Shown: positions 18,640 to 26,069 of the stretch, piece by piece
How positions within the stretch are numbered: the stretch's first letter is position 1
Layout of the letters: the number at the start of each line of letters is the position of its first letter
Assembly (NCBI GenBank): GCA_946409635.1
Contig: CAMJXD010000001.1
Location: forward strand, 144,613 to 208,612
Reading direction: 5' to 3'
From: an uncultured Prevotellaceae bacterium
GTDB taxonomy: Bacteria; Bacteroidota; Bacteroidia; Bacteroidales; Muribaculaceae
DNA length: 64,000 nt
Notes under the pieces: generated by a model
The model's input: the letters and a program-made list of their open reading frames with translations, nothing else
What the model was told of the DNA's origin: nothing
The model's database searches: none
Position numbers and translations under genes: made by a program

Positions 18640-20235
18640 TTACCCATTCAGGATGAGGTCGATGAGGCTGTTGACGTCGGCAATACCCGTCTCGCCGTCG
18701 CCGTTGACGTCGGCGGCTACACTGGATTGGCCTGCGAGAATCATGGCAATCAAGGCGTTGACGTCGGCGATGTTGACCTCGCCGTCGCCGTTGACGTCGC
18801 CCTTGATATCAACCGGGTCGGGAGTGTATCCCAGCTGCTGGTCCATCCAGGCGATGCGGTCCCTGATCCAGCTCTTCATAAAGGCGATCTCGTCGGCAAA
18901 GTCGGTCGAGACATAGTAGTTGGGCCAGACATACTCGCCCCACTTGGGATAGGCCAGACTGTTGCGCTGCTCGGCACCGCCCGAGGTGAGCAGTGTAGCG
19001 ATGGAGTCGATGGTGGCCTCCCAGTTGCTGTCGCTCAGGTTAGAGCGGCGGTACTGGGCCCATCGCGCCCTGAGCTTGGAGGTGTAGTCGGGGTCGCTGT
19101 TGAGGCGCTGCCACCAGAAGGGTACCAGGTTCATGATGGCCATGGGCCTGAGCAGATCGTTGTACTCATAGACCCACCCCGTGGTCTCATAGCCGTTGTA
19201 GTAGTTGCTGTTGCCGTAGCACAGGTTCATGTCCCAGAGCACCATCTTGAAGCGCGGGTCCACGCTGTCGCGGTTCTTGTAGAACTTGCCGCTCAGGCGG
19301 TAGCCGTCGACGTTGTGTCCCAGTTCCTGGGCCAGCTGGTAGTCGATAAACGACATGGGGTCCATATACTTGCTATAGCCATTGACGGGGTCGCAGTAAT
19401 CATCGCTGTCCAGCACGTCCTCCCAGCGGTCGATGGCGCTGTGGATGGCGTCCAGCTGGTCGGGCGTCAAGTCCTCGTAGTCGGGGAACTTGTACTGGTA
19501 GTTGATCACGCGGGAAGTGATGAGCCGGCCATCACTGAATCGGGGAAAGTGCTTTGACCTGTAGGTGGGTTCATCGGTGCGGTCCACTTCCATCAGGTAG
19601 CCGCCGGTGAGCGCGTCGCCCTCGCTGCCGGGGTCGGGCAGGTTGAGGCGGCTTTTACCCTGGGACACCTGCTCGGTGAGAATGAACACGCCATAGTACA
19701 GTCCGTCGACCAGCACCTCGCAGTAGCGGCCGTCGGGTGTGTATTCCATCCAGGGTCGCGCCATCTCAAAGGCAAACATGTCTCTCATCATGCTCTTGTC
19801 GTTGTAGGGCGCCAGCAGGATCCACTTGCTGTCCTTGCCCATGCCCAGCAGGGAGACCTTCTTCCAGTCGCCACCCTGCTCCAGGGGTCTGTCGATGGGC
19901 CTGAAGGAATAAGGTTTCTTGGCGCTATAGGAGAATGATGTGTTGCCACGGTAACGGATGCCCACATAACCCCTGTAGTCGATGTGCTGGCCCGGATGGG
20001 CCACGGTGTCGGCATAGTTCATCTGGCCGTCGCCGTTGTGCAGCACCGTCATGCGCGCCGTCACGCGGGTGTCACGGTTGACGGTGGCCCCGTCGAGGTT
20101 GATCCACACGATGGGCAGATTGGTCGAGTCAAGGTGAACCCACTTGTAGATTGGCGCCTGCTGCGGCTCGGACTGGGCCCTGACGGCGCTTGCCAGTAAT
20201 AAGGTGTATGTCAAGAAAAGCAGTATCCGTCTCAT
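18640..20235 (-). CDS. CotH-type kinase family protein with dockerin-like tail
   Basis: 531 residues from ATG 20235 (the extension to 20256 adds seven residues before the signal peptide and overlaps the -7 box). Signal peptide ends VRAQ. The CotH domain (about 60-420) shows GIRYRGNTSFSYSAKKPYSF, DSKWILLAPYNDKSMMRDMF, YCEVLVDGLYYGVFILTEQV, LMEVDR and the presumed metal site MVLWDMNLCYGN. CotH proteins are atypical secreted kinases, and CotH-dockerin fusions are known from ruminal cellulosomes. Tail 479-531: DVNGDGEVNIAD is canonical, but the second loop reads DVNGDGETGIAD, losing the Asn at position 9. 314 bp from the GHL10 gene. Confidence 0.88.
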   Translation of the reverse strand: MRRILLFLTYTLLLASAVRAQSEPQQAPIYKWVHLDSTNLPIVWINLDGATVNRDTRVTARMTVLHNGDGQMNYADTVAHPGQHIDYRGYVGIRYRGNTSFSYSAKKPYSFRPIDRPLEQGGDWKKVSLLGMGKDSKWILLAPYNDKSMMRDMFAFEMARPWMEYTPDGRYCEVLVDGLYYGVFILTEQVSQGKSRLNLPDPGSEGDALTGGYLMEVDRTDEPTYRSKHFPRFSDGRLITSRVINYQYKFPDYEDLTPDQLDAIHSAIDRWEDVLDSDDYCDPVNGYSKYMDPMSFIDYQLAQELGHNVDGYRLSGKFYKNRDSVDPRFKMVLWDMNLCYGNSNYYNGYETTGWVYEYNDLLRPMAIMNLVPFWWQRLNSDPDYTSKLRARWAQYRRSNLSDSNWEATIDSIATLLTSGGAEQRNSLAYPKWGEYVWPNYYVSTDFADEIAFMKSWIRDRIAWMDQQLGYTPDPVDIKGDVNGDGEVNIADVNALIAMILAGQSSVAADVNGDGETGIADVNSLIDLILNG

Positions 20236-20243
20236 TTCAGCCG

Positions 20244-20272
20244 CAAAAGTAGTCATTTTGCGCCATTTTCAA
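20244..20272 (-). promoter_or_regulatory. Possible promoter of the CotH-like gene
   Basis: Minus-strand TTG (20272-20270), 18-bp spacer, TACTTTTG (20251-20244). The box ends 8 bp before the ATG, so the transcript would be nearly leaderless. Spacing is one short of the usual 19, so this is tentative. Confidence 0.35.
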
Positions 20273-20342
20273 CCAATATTTTGTTAAAAATGGCGCCATT
20301 ACTCCTTTCAGTAGCTATTCACCGAAAATATCTCGCTGTGTT

Positions 20343-20510
20343 TCACGCTAAGCCGCTAAGTCGCTAAGATGTTGATTTTAAGACTCATCCATATTTTGCC
20401 TTGGTGGCTGCCATAATCTATTATGAATATATTGAGACCTTAAAACAAGAGGTGAATACTCATTATGACTTTGATAATTAATACCTTAGCGGCTTCGCGA
20501 CTTGGCGTGA
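20343..20510. repeat. CGCTAAG-type inverted-repeat element without a gene
   Basis: Left end 20343-20368 consists of three tandem 8-mers of the form nCGCTAAG and is identical (26/26) to the complement of the right end of the GxxExxY element at 60169-60194. The right end 20485-20510 is the inverted partner with 22 of 26 matches. The 116 nt between them are AT-rich with no credible start codon and gene. It looks like a gene-less relative of that element. Confidence 0.7.
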
Positions 20511-20549
20511 GGTTTTGTGTCGTGCCTAGACGCTGAACAATGACTCCTT

Positions 20550-23114
20550 TCAGCCCAGGATATGGTCGATGACGGCATTGACGTCGGCAATGTTGACCTC
20601 GCCGTCGCCGTTGACGTCGGCCCTGCGGTTGCCCGCTCCGCCCAAGATAGCGTCAATCAGTGCATTGACGTCGGCAATATTGACCTCTCCGTCAGCATTC
20701 ACGTCACCCCTGACGGCCTCATGGTAGACAAAGCTGCGGACATCGGTATAGTCGGTATACTGCACCGTGGTGCCCGAGGCTAGTGAGCGATAGGCATAAC
20801 GGGCGCGCACATAGTAGCGGTTGCCGTCGGTGAGCTTGCCCGCCCCCTTGATAGTCCCCAACTCGGGCGTGCAGAAAACGCCCTCGAGCGTTCCGTTGTA
20901 GGACGTGCGCGTGGGAAAAGACGTCGAACTGCTGATCTGCACCCGCAGCGAGGCTACGCCCTCGACGGGCACAACACTCACCGCATCATAGGAGTAAAGC
21001 TCCTCGCCTTCCTGGGCGGGGGTGATGAACGACGGCACCGGGGGCACCACTTCAATAGTGGTGAATGCCGAGACCGGGGTGACGACCGTAGCCGAGCCGT
21101 AGGTAGCCGTCACGCGCACATAATAGGACGTGGCGCCGGCAAGACGATAGCGGGGCACGGCCCATTGCGGCTCACCGAGGACGATGACTGTGTCGGCATT
21201 GCTCATCGTCGCCGTCGTGGAGAGTTCCAGCAGATAGCGGGTGCCGGGAGCACCGGGGGTCCACGTGATGACAGGAGTCAGCGACACCGATGCAGCCGCA
21301 GCGGCTGGCGACGTGACACGCATCGCCCCCAGGGTGAAGCTGCGCAGGTCGCTGGCATTGTCCCACTGATTGAGACCGCGCGCCACAATGCGCCACCAGT
21401 AGCGGCCCTCGGTAAGTCCAGGGATTCGGGGCAAGGGGCAGTTCATCGAGTCGACCTCGAGCTGAGCCACCAGTGAGTCCATCTGCTCGTCGGCAAAGAC
21501 CTGCACGACATAGGTGGCTGCATTGCCGTTCCATTGCAGGAAGGAGAGTTCGGGCACCTCGGCCCCATCGTCGGGGTAAAGCAGTTGAGGCTTGGTCGCC
21601 GCCGACGGAACGGCACCCGGTGTTACCGGGGCATACTCGTTCTCCCAGCGGTCGAGAATCGAGACGGCATATCGGTAGCCCTCACGCTTTGCGGCGGGAA
21701 CGCTGTACGACGCCCAGTAGCTCACGCCGTCGATATAGCAGGCTTGGCCATGGAAATCAGCATCTGCAACCCCATCAGGGATGGCATACACGACATAGCG
21801 CACATTGGGGATGCTGTCCCACGTGAGGGTGCCGTCGTTACAGGCAAGGTTAGTCACCGTTGTATAGGTCTGGCTGGGCCGGATCCACGCCGGGGCGGGA
21901 TTCAGCGCCACTGTGGGGTAGAGGGAGTCCTTGAGCCACGTGCGCAACTGGCGCACCTTGCCGTCGACGACCTCCTTCTTGTTGCGCCACGTGCCGTAGC
22001 GGAAGTAGACCATGCCGGGGTTGCCGCCGGCTGCCATCGCCTCGCGCATGACCCGCCCCTGCTTGACAAACTCGGCCAACGTCCATCCTTCCTCGTCAGG
22101 AATCCACTGGCTGATGAAGATGTGGCGGTTGAAGCGTGCGGCCATCTTGCCCCACCACGTGGTCACGCCGGTATAGGTGCCTGTTGTCTTCCAGTAGACT
22201 TGTGGCGCCAGGAAGTCGATGGTGCCACGGGTGACCCATGCCATGGGGTCGCTGTAGATCTGGTTATACTGCCAGTCACTGCCCGGGCTGGGCTCCACGC
22301 CATACTGGTCGGCCACGGCCTGGCTGCTGCAAGCCACCCCGGCCGGACCGATGCCAAAGCGCACCCACGGCTTGACCTGCTTGACCATGTCGTTCACGTC
22401 CTTGACCATCTGGTTGACGTTCTCGCGCCGCCAGTCGCCCTGGCTCATTGTGCCGCCACTGGCCCTGTAAGCGTTATACAGGTCGGCATCAAGCGAGAAC
22501 GACGGGTTGTCCTGGTTGTAGAAGTAGTCATCAAACACGAGACCGTCAACGTCATATTTCACGATGATATCCTTGCACACGTCGACCACGCGCTGGCGCA
22601 CCTCGGGAATGCCAGGATTGAGCACCGTCTCGTAGCTGGTTGTCAACAGCCACTCGGGGTGAGTGTAGATGTAGTCACGCTCGCTCTGGCCCCACTTGTT
22701 GTCGCCGTGGCCATAGCGGTAAGGATTGACCCAGGCATAGACCTCGATGCCGCGCTTGTGGGCCTCCTGGACAAGATACTCCAGCGGGTCGAATGCCGGA
22801 GCTACGCCGCGCGTGCCCGACACGTAGCTCGACCACGGCTCGTAGGCCGAATTGTACATCGCGTCACACATCGCACGCACGTGGTAGTAGACCACGTTGA
22901 TGTGATTGACCTGCATGGTGTCGAGCATCTTGCGGCACGCATTCTGCATGATGGGGGTGTTGCTGGCGGTGATGGCGCCGCTGGGCCAGTCACTCAGGTA
23001 AGCCGTCATCCAGATGCCGCGCTGCTCCCGCTTGGGGGCCACATCGGTAGCCGAGATGGCAAAACTGGCGGCCATCGCCGCCAGTAATGCTATCAGGATT
23101 GATCTTCTTTTCAT
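20550..23114 (-). CDS. GHL10-type glycosyl hydrolase (DUF187) with dockerin-like tail
   Basis: 854 residues. Signal peptide 1-21. The GHL10 (PF02638, family-10-like glycosidase) domain spans about 30-380: REQRGIWMTAYLSDWPSG, INVVYYHVRAMCDAMYNS, GIEVYAWVNPYRYG, YDVDGLVFDDYFY, GPAGV and DFLAPQVYWKTTG. FN3/Ig-like modules fill about 400-795. Tail 803-854 has two canonical loops, DVNADGEVNIAD and DVNGDGEVNIAD. It is the last gene of the Sus-type operon (68 bp from the PKD lipoprotein), so it probably acts at the surface on the glycan, perhaps a peptidoglycan-like or amino-sugar polymer, that the SusCD pair imports. The exact substrate is not predictable. Confidence 0.88.
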   Translation of the reverse strand: MKRRSILIALLAAMAASFAISATDVAPKREQRGIWMTAYLSDWPSGAITASNTPIMQNACRKMLDTMQVNHINVVYYHVRAMCDAMYNSAYEPWSSYVSGTRGVAPAFDPLEYLVQEAHKRGIEVYAWVNPYRYGHGDNKWGQSERDYIYTHPEWLLTTSYETVLNPGIPEVRQRVVDVCKDIIVKYDVDGLVFDDYFYNQDNPSFSLDADLYNAYRASGGTMSQGDWRRENVNQMVKDVNDMVKQVKPWVRFGIGPAGVACSSQAVADQYGVEPSPGSDWQYNQIYSDPMAWVTRGTIDFLAPQVYWKTTGTYTGVTTWWGKMAARFNRHIFISQWIPDEEGWTLAEFVKQGRVMREAMAAGGNPGMVYFRYGTWRNKKEVVDGKVRQLRTWLKDSLYPTVALNPAPAWIRPSQTYTTVTNLACNDGTLTWDSIPNVRYVVYAIPDGVADADFHGQACYIDGVSYWASYSVPAAKREGYRYAVSILDRWENEYAPVTPGAVPSAATKPQLLYPDDGAEVPELSFLQWNGNAATYVVQVFADEQMDSLVAQLEVDSMNCPLPRIPGLTEGRYWWRIVARGLNQWDNASDLRSFTLGAMRVTSPAAAAASVSLTPVITWTPGAPGTRYLLELSTTATMSNADTVIVLGEPQWAVPRYRLAGATSYYVRVTATYGSATVVTPVSAFTTIEVVPPVPSFITPAQEGEELYSYDAVSVVPVEGVASLRVQISSSTSFPTRTSYNGTLEGVFCTPELGTIKGAGKLTDGNRYYVRARYAYRSLASGTTVQYTDYTDVRSFVYHEAVRGDVNADGEVNIADVNALIDAILGGAGNRRADVNGDGEVNIADVNAVIDHILG
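20565..20606. repeat. 42-nt DNA repeat inside tail-coding region (copy 3)
   Basis: Identical to the last 42 nt of the repeats at 15536-15594 and 17091-17149 although the host proteins are unrelated. Confidence 0.8.
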
Positions 23115-23150
23115 CAGTTTTCAGTTTTTAGGCCAGAGTCAGCTGACGCC

Positions 23151-23185
23151 AACTATTAACTGTTAACTATTAACTATTAACTCTA
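23151..23185. repeat. TTAACTA tandem repeat in operon spacer
   Basis: About 35 bp of 7-bp units TTAACTA between the PKD lipoprotein gene and the GHL10 gene. The repeat runs into the TAG stop at 23183-23185. Similar tracts occupy the two preceding spacers of the same operon. Confidence 0.75.
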
Positions 23186-24913
23186 GAACAGGTTGGTCTT
23201 GCGCGGGTTGATGCACACGCCCAGAATCCTGTCCTTGTTGCCGTTGAAGTTATAGACCTTGCCGTCATCGGGGTTGAAGTAGTACAGGCCCGTGGTGTAG
23301 GTCTTCTCGGTGGTGGCGGCACGGAAGCCGAAGTAGACGTAGTGCGTCTGGCTGTCGACGGCCATCTGGGTGGTGTAGACGCCCTCGGCATCGGTCGTGT
23401 TGATGGGGTCGGCCTCCATGCTGATAAAGTTGATGTACTTATCGTAGGTCACGGTGGCATTTTCGGCCGGGATGGCATACTGGGTGAAGCCCACGCCAGG
23501 CGTGGTGCCCTTGGTCATCCACACGTACAGGTAACCCAGGTCCTCGTCGAGGGTGAAGGCGCGCGGCTGGGTAGTTTCCAGCACGATGGGATGCGGCACG
23601 GGAACGCCCGTACCCGTCTTGCCGATGTCACTTGAGCGGAAACGGTAGATGCCGTTGCCCGAGTAGTTCTTGCCCCACCAGAACATGCCGGTGCGGTCAA
23701 GGTACAAGCCTGTGTGGATGGCACCATAGGCAATACCCTGGCCATAGTAACTCAACTGGTTATTGACCACAAAGTAGCCGGCCGTGCTGTTGAAGTTGGT
23801 CTGCTCGGTCTCGCCTCGCGCGGTGAGCGCAATGCGGCGGATGCCCGTATTGCGGTCGGTATAGTAGAGGTTGGTTCCGTCGGTGCAACCCTGGAAGGGG
23901 TCGTTAAAGGCTTGACCGCCTACGTTGGTTATCATGACATTGGTCGTCGAGCCGTCGGCGCTCATGACGGTAATCTTGCCATCGCCCAGGTTGCCAGCCT
24001 CATCGTTGATGTAGTAGTACTGCTTGCCACAGTCCAGGATATAGACGTTGTCCTGCTCGATGACATCGCTCTCGGTCACCGTCTTCTCGGTGGCAAACAC
24101 AAGCGTGGTGGGCATGTTACCCGAGCTCACGCCCATGTCGAAGGGCAAATTCTTGGTCCCGGCGGGCAACTGCGAGAGGTCTACCAGCTTCACCGCCATG
24201 ATGTTGCCACCCTGGACGGCATAGTAGAGCGTTGGAGCAGGAACCGACGAGCCCACCTGCACATTGACGTAGCTGTCCTCGAGACGGCGATTCTCACCGT
24301 TGATGTCAAACCACGTCTGCAACGTGATGCGCTGCGAGCCGATGTTGCTGAAGGTCAACCTGCCCGGGTTGTCGATCGTGCCGTCCTCGTGGCTGTAGCC
24401 CTCAAATGTCGTGATCAGGTTGCCCTGGGCGTCGCGGGTACCCTCGGGGAAGGTCCATACATACTTGCAGGTGAGGTTTTCGGGGTTGGGCAACTCGATG
24501 TCGAGTTTCACATCCACGTCGTTGATAACCACCGGCGTCGCACTCTGCTCGGTAACGCTCAGCACCGGAGCGATATCATAGATGAGCAGCGGATAGGTGC
24601 GGCTGCCCACGCCCTCGACAGTCAAGGTCACTTGGTAGATTCCCGCTTTGTCATACTTGTGAGAGGGATTCATCTCGGTCGACGTCGTGCCGTCGCCAAA
24701 GTCCCAATTCACACTGCCAGCCCGGGACGAGGTATTGGTGAACTCAACGGTCGATACCACGTAGAAGTCCAGGCCGTAGCGGTCATCATCCACCCTGTAA
24801 GTGAAGTCCACATCCTTGGTGGGGAAGTTGCCATAGTCGGGCGTCTTGTCAACACACGACACGGCCATCAGCGCCACCAGGGTCAGGAATGCTAATATAT
24901 TGAATTGCTTCAT
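23183..24913 (-). CDS. PKD-domain surface lipoprotein (SusE/F position)
   Basis: 576 residues. Lipoprotein signal with lipobox Cys20 (MAVSCVDK). A PKD domain lies at about 35-120 (VEFTNTSSRAGSVNWDFGDG, then the HKYDKAGIYQVTLTV ending). The remainder (about 210-576) resembles a repeated-strand propeller: VYILDCGKQYYYINDEAG, GTNLYYTDRNTGIRRIAL, YVYFGFRA. Genes in this place next to SusCD usually encode surface glycan-binding lipoproteins; that role is inferred. Gaps are 59 bp from the preceding gene and 68 bp to the GHL10 gene. Confidence 0.8.
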   Translation of the reverse strand: MKQFNILAFLTLVALMAVSCVDKTPDYGNFPTKDVDFTYRVDDDRYGLDFYVVSTVEFTNTSSRAGSVNWDFGDGTTSTEMNPSHKYDKAGIYQVTLTVEGVGSRTYPLLIYDIAPVLSVTEQSATPVVINDVDVKLDIELPNPENLTCKYVWTFPEGTRDAQGNLITTFEGYSHEDGTIDNPGRLTFSNIGSQRITLQTWFDINGENRRLEDSYVNVQVGSSVPAPTLYYAVQGGNIMAVKLVDLSQLPAGTKNLPFDMGVSSGNMPTTLVFATEKTVTESDVIEQDNVYILDCGKQYYYINDEAGNLGDGKITVMSADGSTTNVMITNVGGQAFNDPFQGCTDGTNLYYTDRNTGIRRIALTARGETEQTNFNSTAGYFVVNNQLSYYGQGIAYGAIHTGLYLDRTGMFWWGKNYSGNGIYRFRSSDIGKTGTGVPVPHPIVLETTQPRAFTLDEDLGYLYVWMTKGTTPGVGFTQYAIPAENATVTYDKYINFISMEADPINTTDAEGVYTTQMAVDSQTHYVYFGFRAATTEKTYTTGLYYFNPDDGKVYNFNGNKDRILGVCINPRKTNLF

Positions 24914-24939
24914 TGTTTTCTCAGTTTTAAGTTGTACCT

Positions 24940-24975
24940 GTTAATTCTTAACCATTAACTCTTAACTGTAAACTA
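24940..24975. repeat. TTAACTN tandem repeat in operon spacer
   Basis: Degenerate TTAACT-rich tract between the 348-residue lipoprotein gene and the PKD gene, abutting the TAG stop at 24973-24975. Confidence 0.7.
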
Positions 24976-26019
24976 GTTCAGTGTCACTTCTTTGTTGTCG
25001 GTAGTCACACCCACCTTGCCATCGGTGTCATAGACACGGAACTGGGGCTCCAGGTAGTAGGTACGGGAGAAGTTCACCGTGTAGACCTTGTCGGCCGTGT
25101 TGTAGATCCATGACGTGAAGGGGATGGTCTCAATCATGCTCTTGAAGTAGGGCATGTACTGGCGGCGCACGGTGGTAATCTTGCCACCCGTGTCATCGCT
25201 GTAGCGCGAGAAGAGCCAGTAAGCCGACTTGTAGACCGGCTGCACATTTGCCCCCTGGGGCGCAGCGCTGGGCTGGTCAATCTCGTGATAGACGGCGCTA
25301 CCGTCCTCGGCCACAGTGATGTAGTAGTAGTGATCCACCTCATCGGTGGTATACCACTCGTTGGACTTGTCGGCCGCAGTCGTCACCGTCGGGAATTCCA
25401 TGCCGTACTGGCCGTTCAGTTGCTCAAACAGTTCAGCGGGGAAGTCGTAATTGATGTAGACGTTGCGCAGGTCGTTATAGTAGGTGCTGTCCTTGGTCAA
25501 GGCATTGACCATGTAGCCCATGAACTCCTGCTGGAACGTCGAGGGATAATAACTGTCGAACTTCTCCTGGTCCCACTGCTCGGGATTGACCCAGGTCACT
25601 GGAGCCAGTGTGCGCGAGGTGGGGAAACTGTCAGTCAGCACATACTCGTAGCCGTCCCACACGGCCTTGCTGTGAGGATAGGTGGCGACCATCTGGCTGG
25701 AGCGCACCGTGTCGGTCAGGGAGTAGTTCTTGGTATAGGCGAGTGAAGTCGTCAGCTTGCTGGTTGCCGTGGCGGTCTGCTCGCGCTTGATGAGGCACCA
25801 CACCTCGCTATGGTCAATCGCCTTCTCGCTGGTGGTGTAGTACTTGCCCTTGAAGGTGGCATAGCGGCCGGCCTTGACCACTGTGGAACCTTGCTCCCAG
25901 TCGACCGTGGGCAACACCTGACCGAGCTCACCGTTGTCGGCAAAGGGGTCATGTATCGCACACGATGAGGTGAGCAATGCTACCAGAGCCATCAGTCCAT
26001 ATAATTTATATCGTTTCAT
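24973..26019 (-). CDS. Surface lipoprotein of the Sus-type operon, unknown family
   Basis: 348 residues from ATG 26019; four more residues from an upstream TTG are not needed. Lipobox Cys20 (LLTSSCAIHD). The mature protein is rich in Tyr, Trp and Thr (VNPEQWDQEKFDSYYPSTFQ, DEVDHYYYITVAED), with no recognised catalytic motif. The final ~40 residues contain strand pairs (VYTVNFSRTYYLEPQFRVYD). Its place between SusD and the PKD lipoprotein suggests glycan binding. I do not recognise the family. Confidence 0.75.
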   Translation of the reverse strand: MKRYKLYGLMALVALLTSSCAIHDPFADNGELGQVLPTVDWEQGSTVVKAGRYATFKGKYYTTSEKAIDHSEVWCLIKREQTATATSKLTTSLAYTKNYSLTDTVRSSQMVATYPHSKAVWDGYEYVLTDSFPTSRTLAPVTWVNPEQWDQEKFDSYYPSTFQQEFMGYMVNALTKDSTYYNDLRNVYINYDFPAELFEQLNGQYGMEFPTVTTAADKSNEWYTTDEVDHYYYITVAEDGSAVYHEIDQPSAAPQGANVQPVYKSAYWLFSRYSDDTGGKITTVRRQYMPYFKSMIETIPFTSWIYNTADKVYTVNFSRTYYLEPQFRVYDTDGKVGVTTDNKEVTLN

Positions 26020-26030
26020 AATTGACGTCA

Positions 26031-26069
26031 ACTATTAACTGTTATCTATTAACTATTAACTACTAACTA
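26031..26069. repeat. TTAACTA tandem repeat in operon spacer
   Basis: ACTATTAACTG-type units directly after the susD stop (TAG, 26067-26069), third tract of this kind in the operon. Confidence 0.75.

Larger units (their letters stand above)
20236..20549. other. Intergenic region between GHL10 and CotH-like genes
   Basis: 314 bp, mostly occupied by the inverted-repeat element at 20343-20510. The rest is AT-rich and holds the short possible CotH promoter; no gene seen. Confidence 0.6.

Noticed and set aside
21534..23087. 517-codon open frame on the plus strand opposite the GHL10 gene
   Set aside because: Pure antisense of a clear enzyme with His/Val/Gly-rich low-quality translation; caused by GC-rich codon use.
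13085..23114. Regularly recurring near-identical 40-60 nt segments, at first sight like a CRISPR array
   Set aside because: They lie inside coding regions at gene ends, encode calcium loops and have kilobase spacing.
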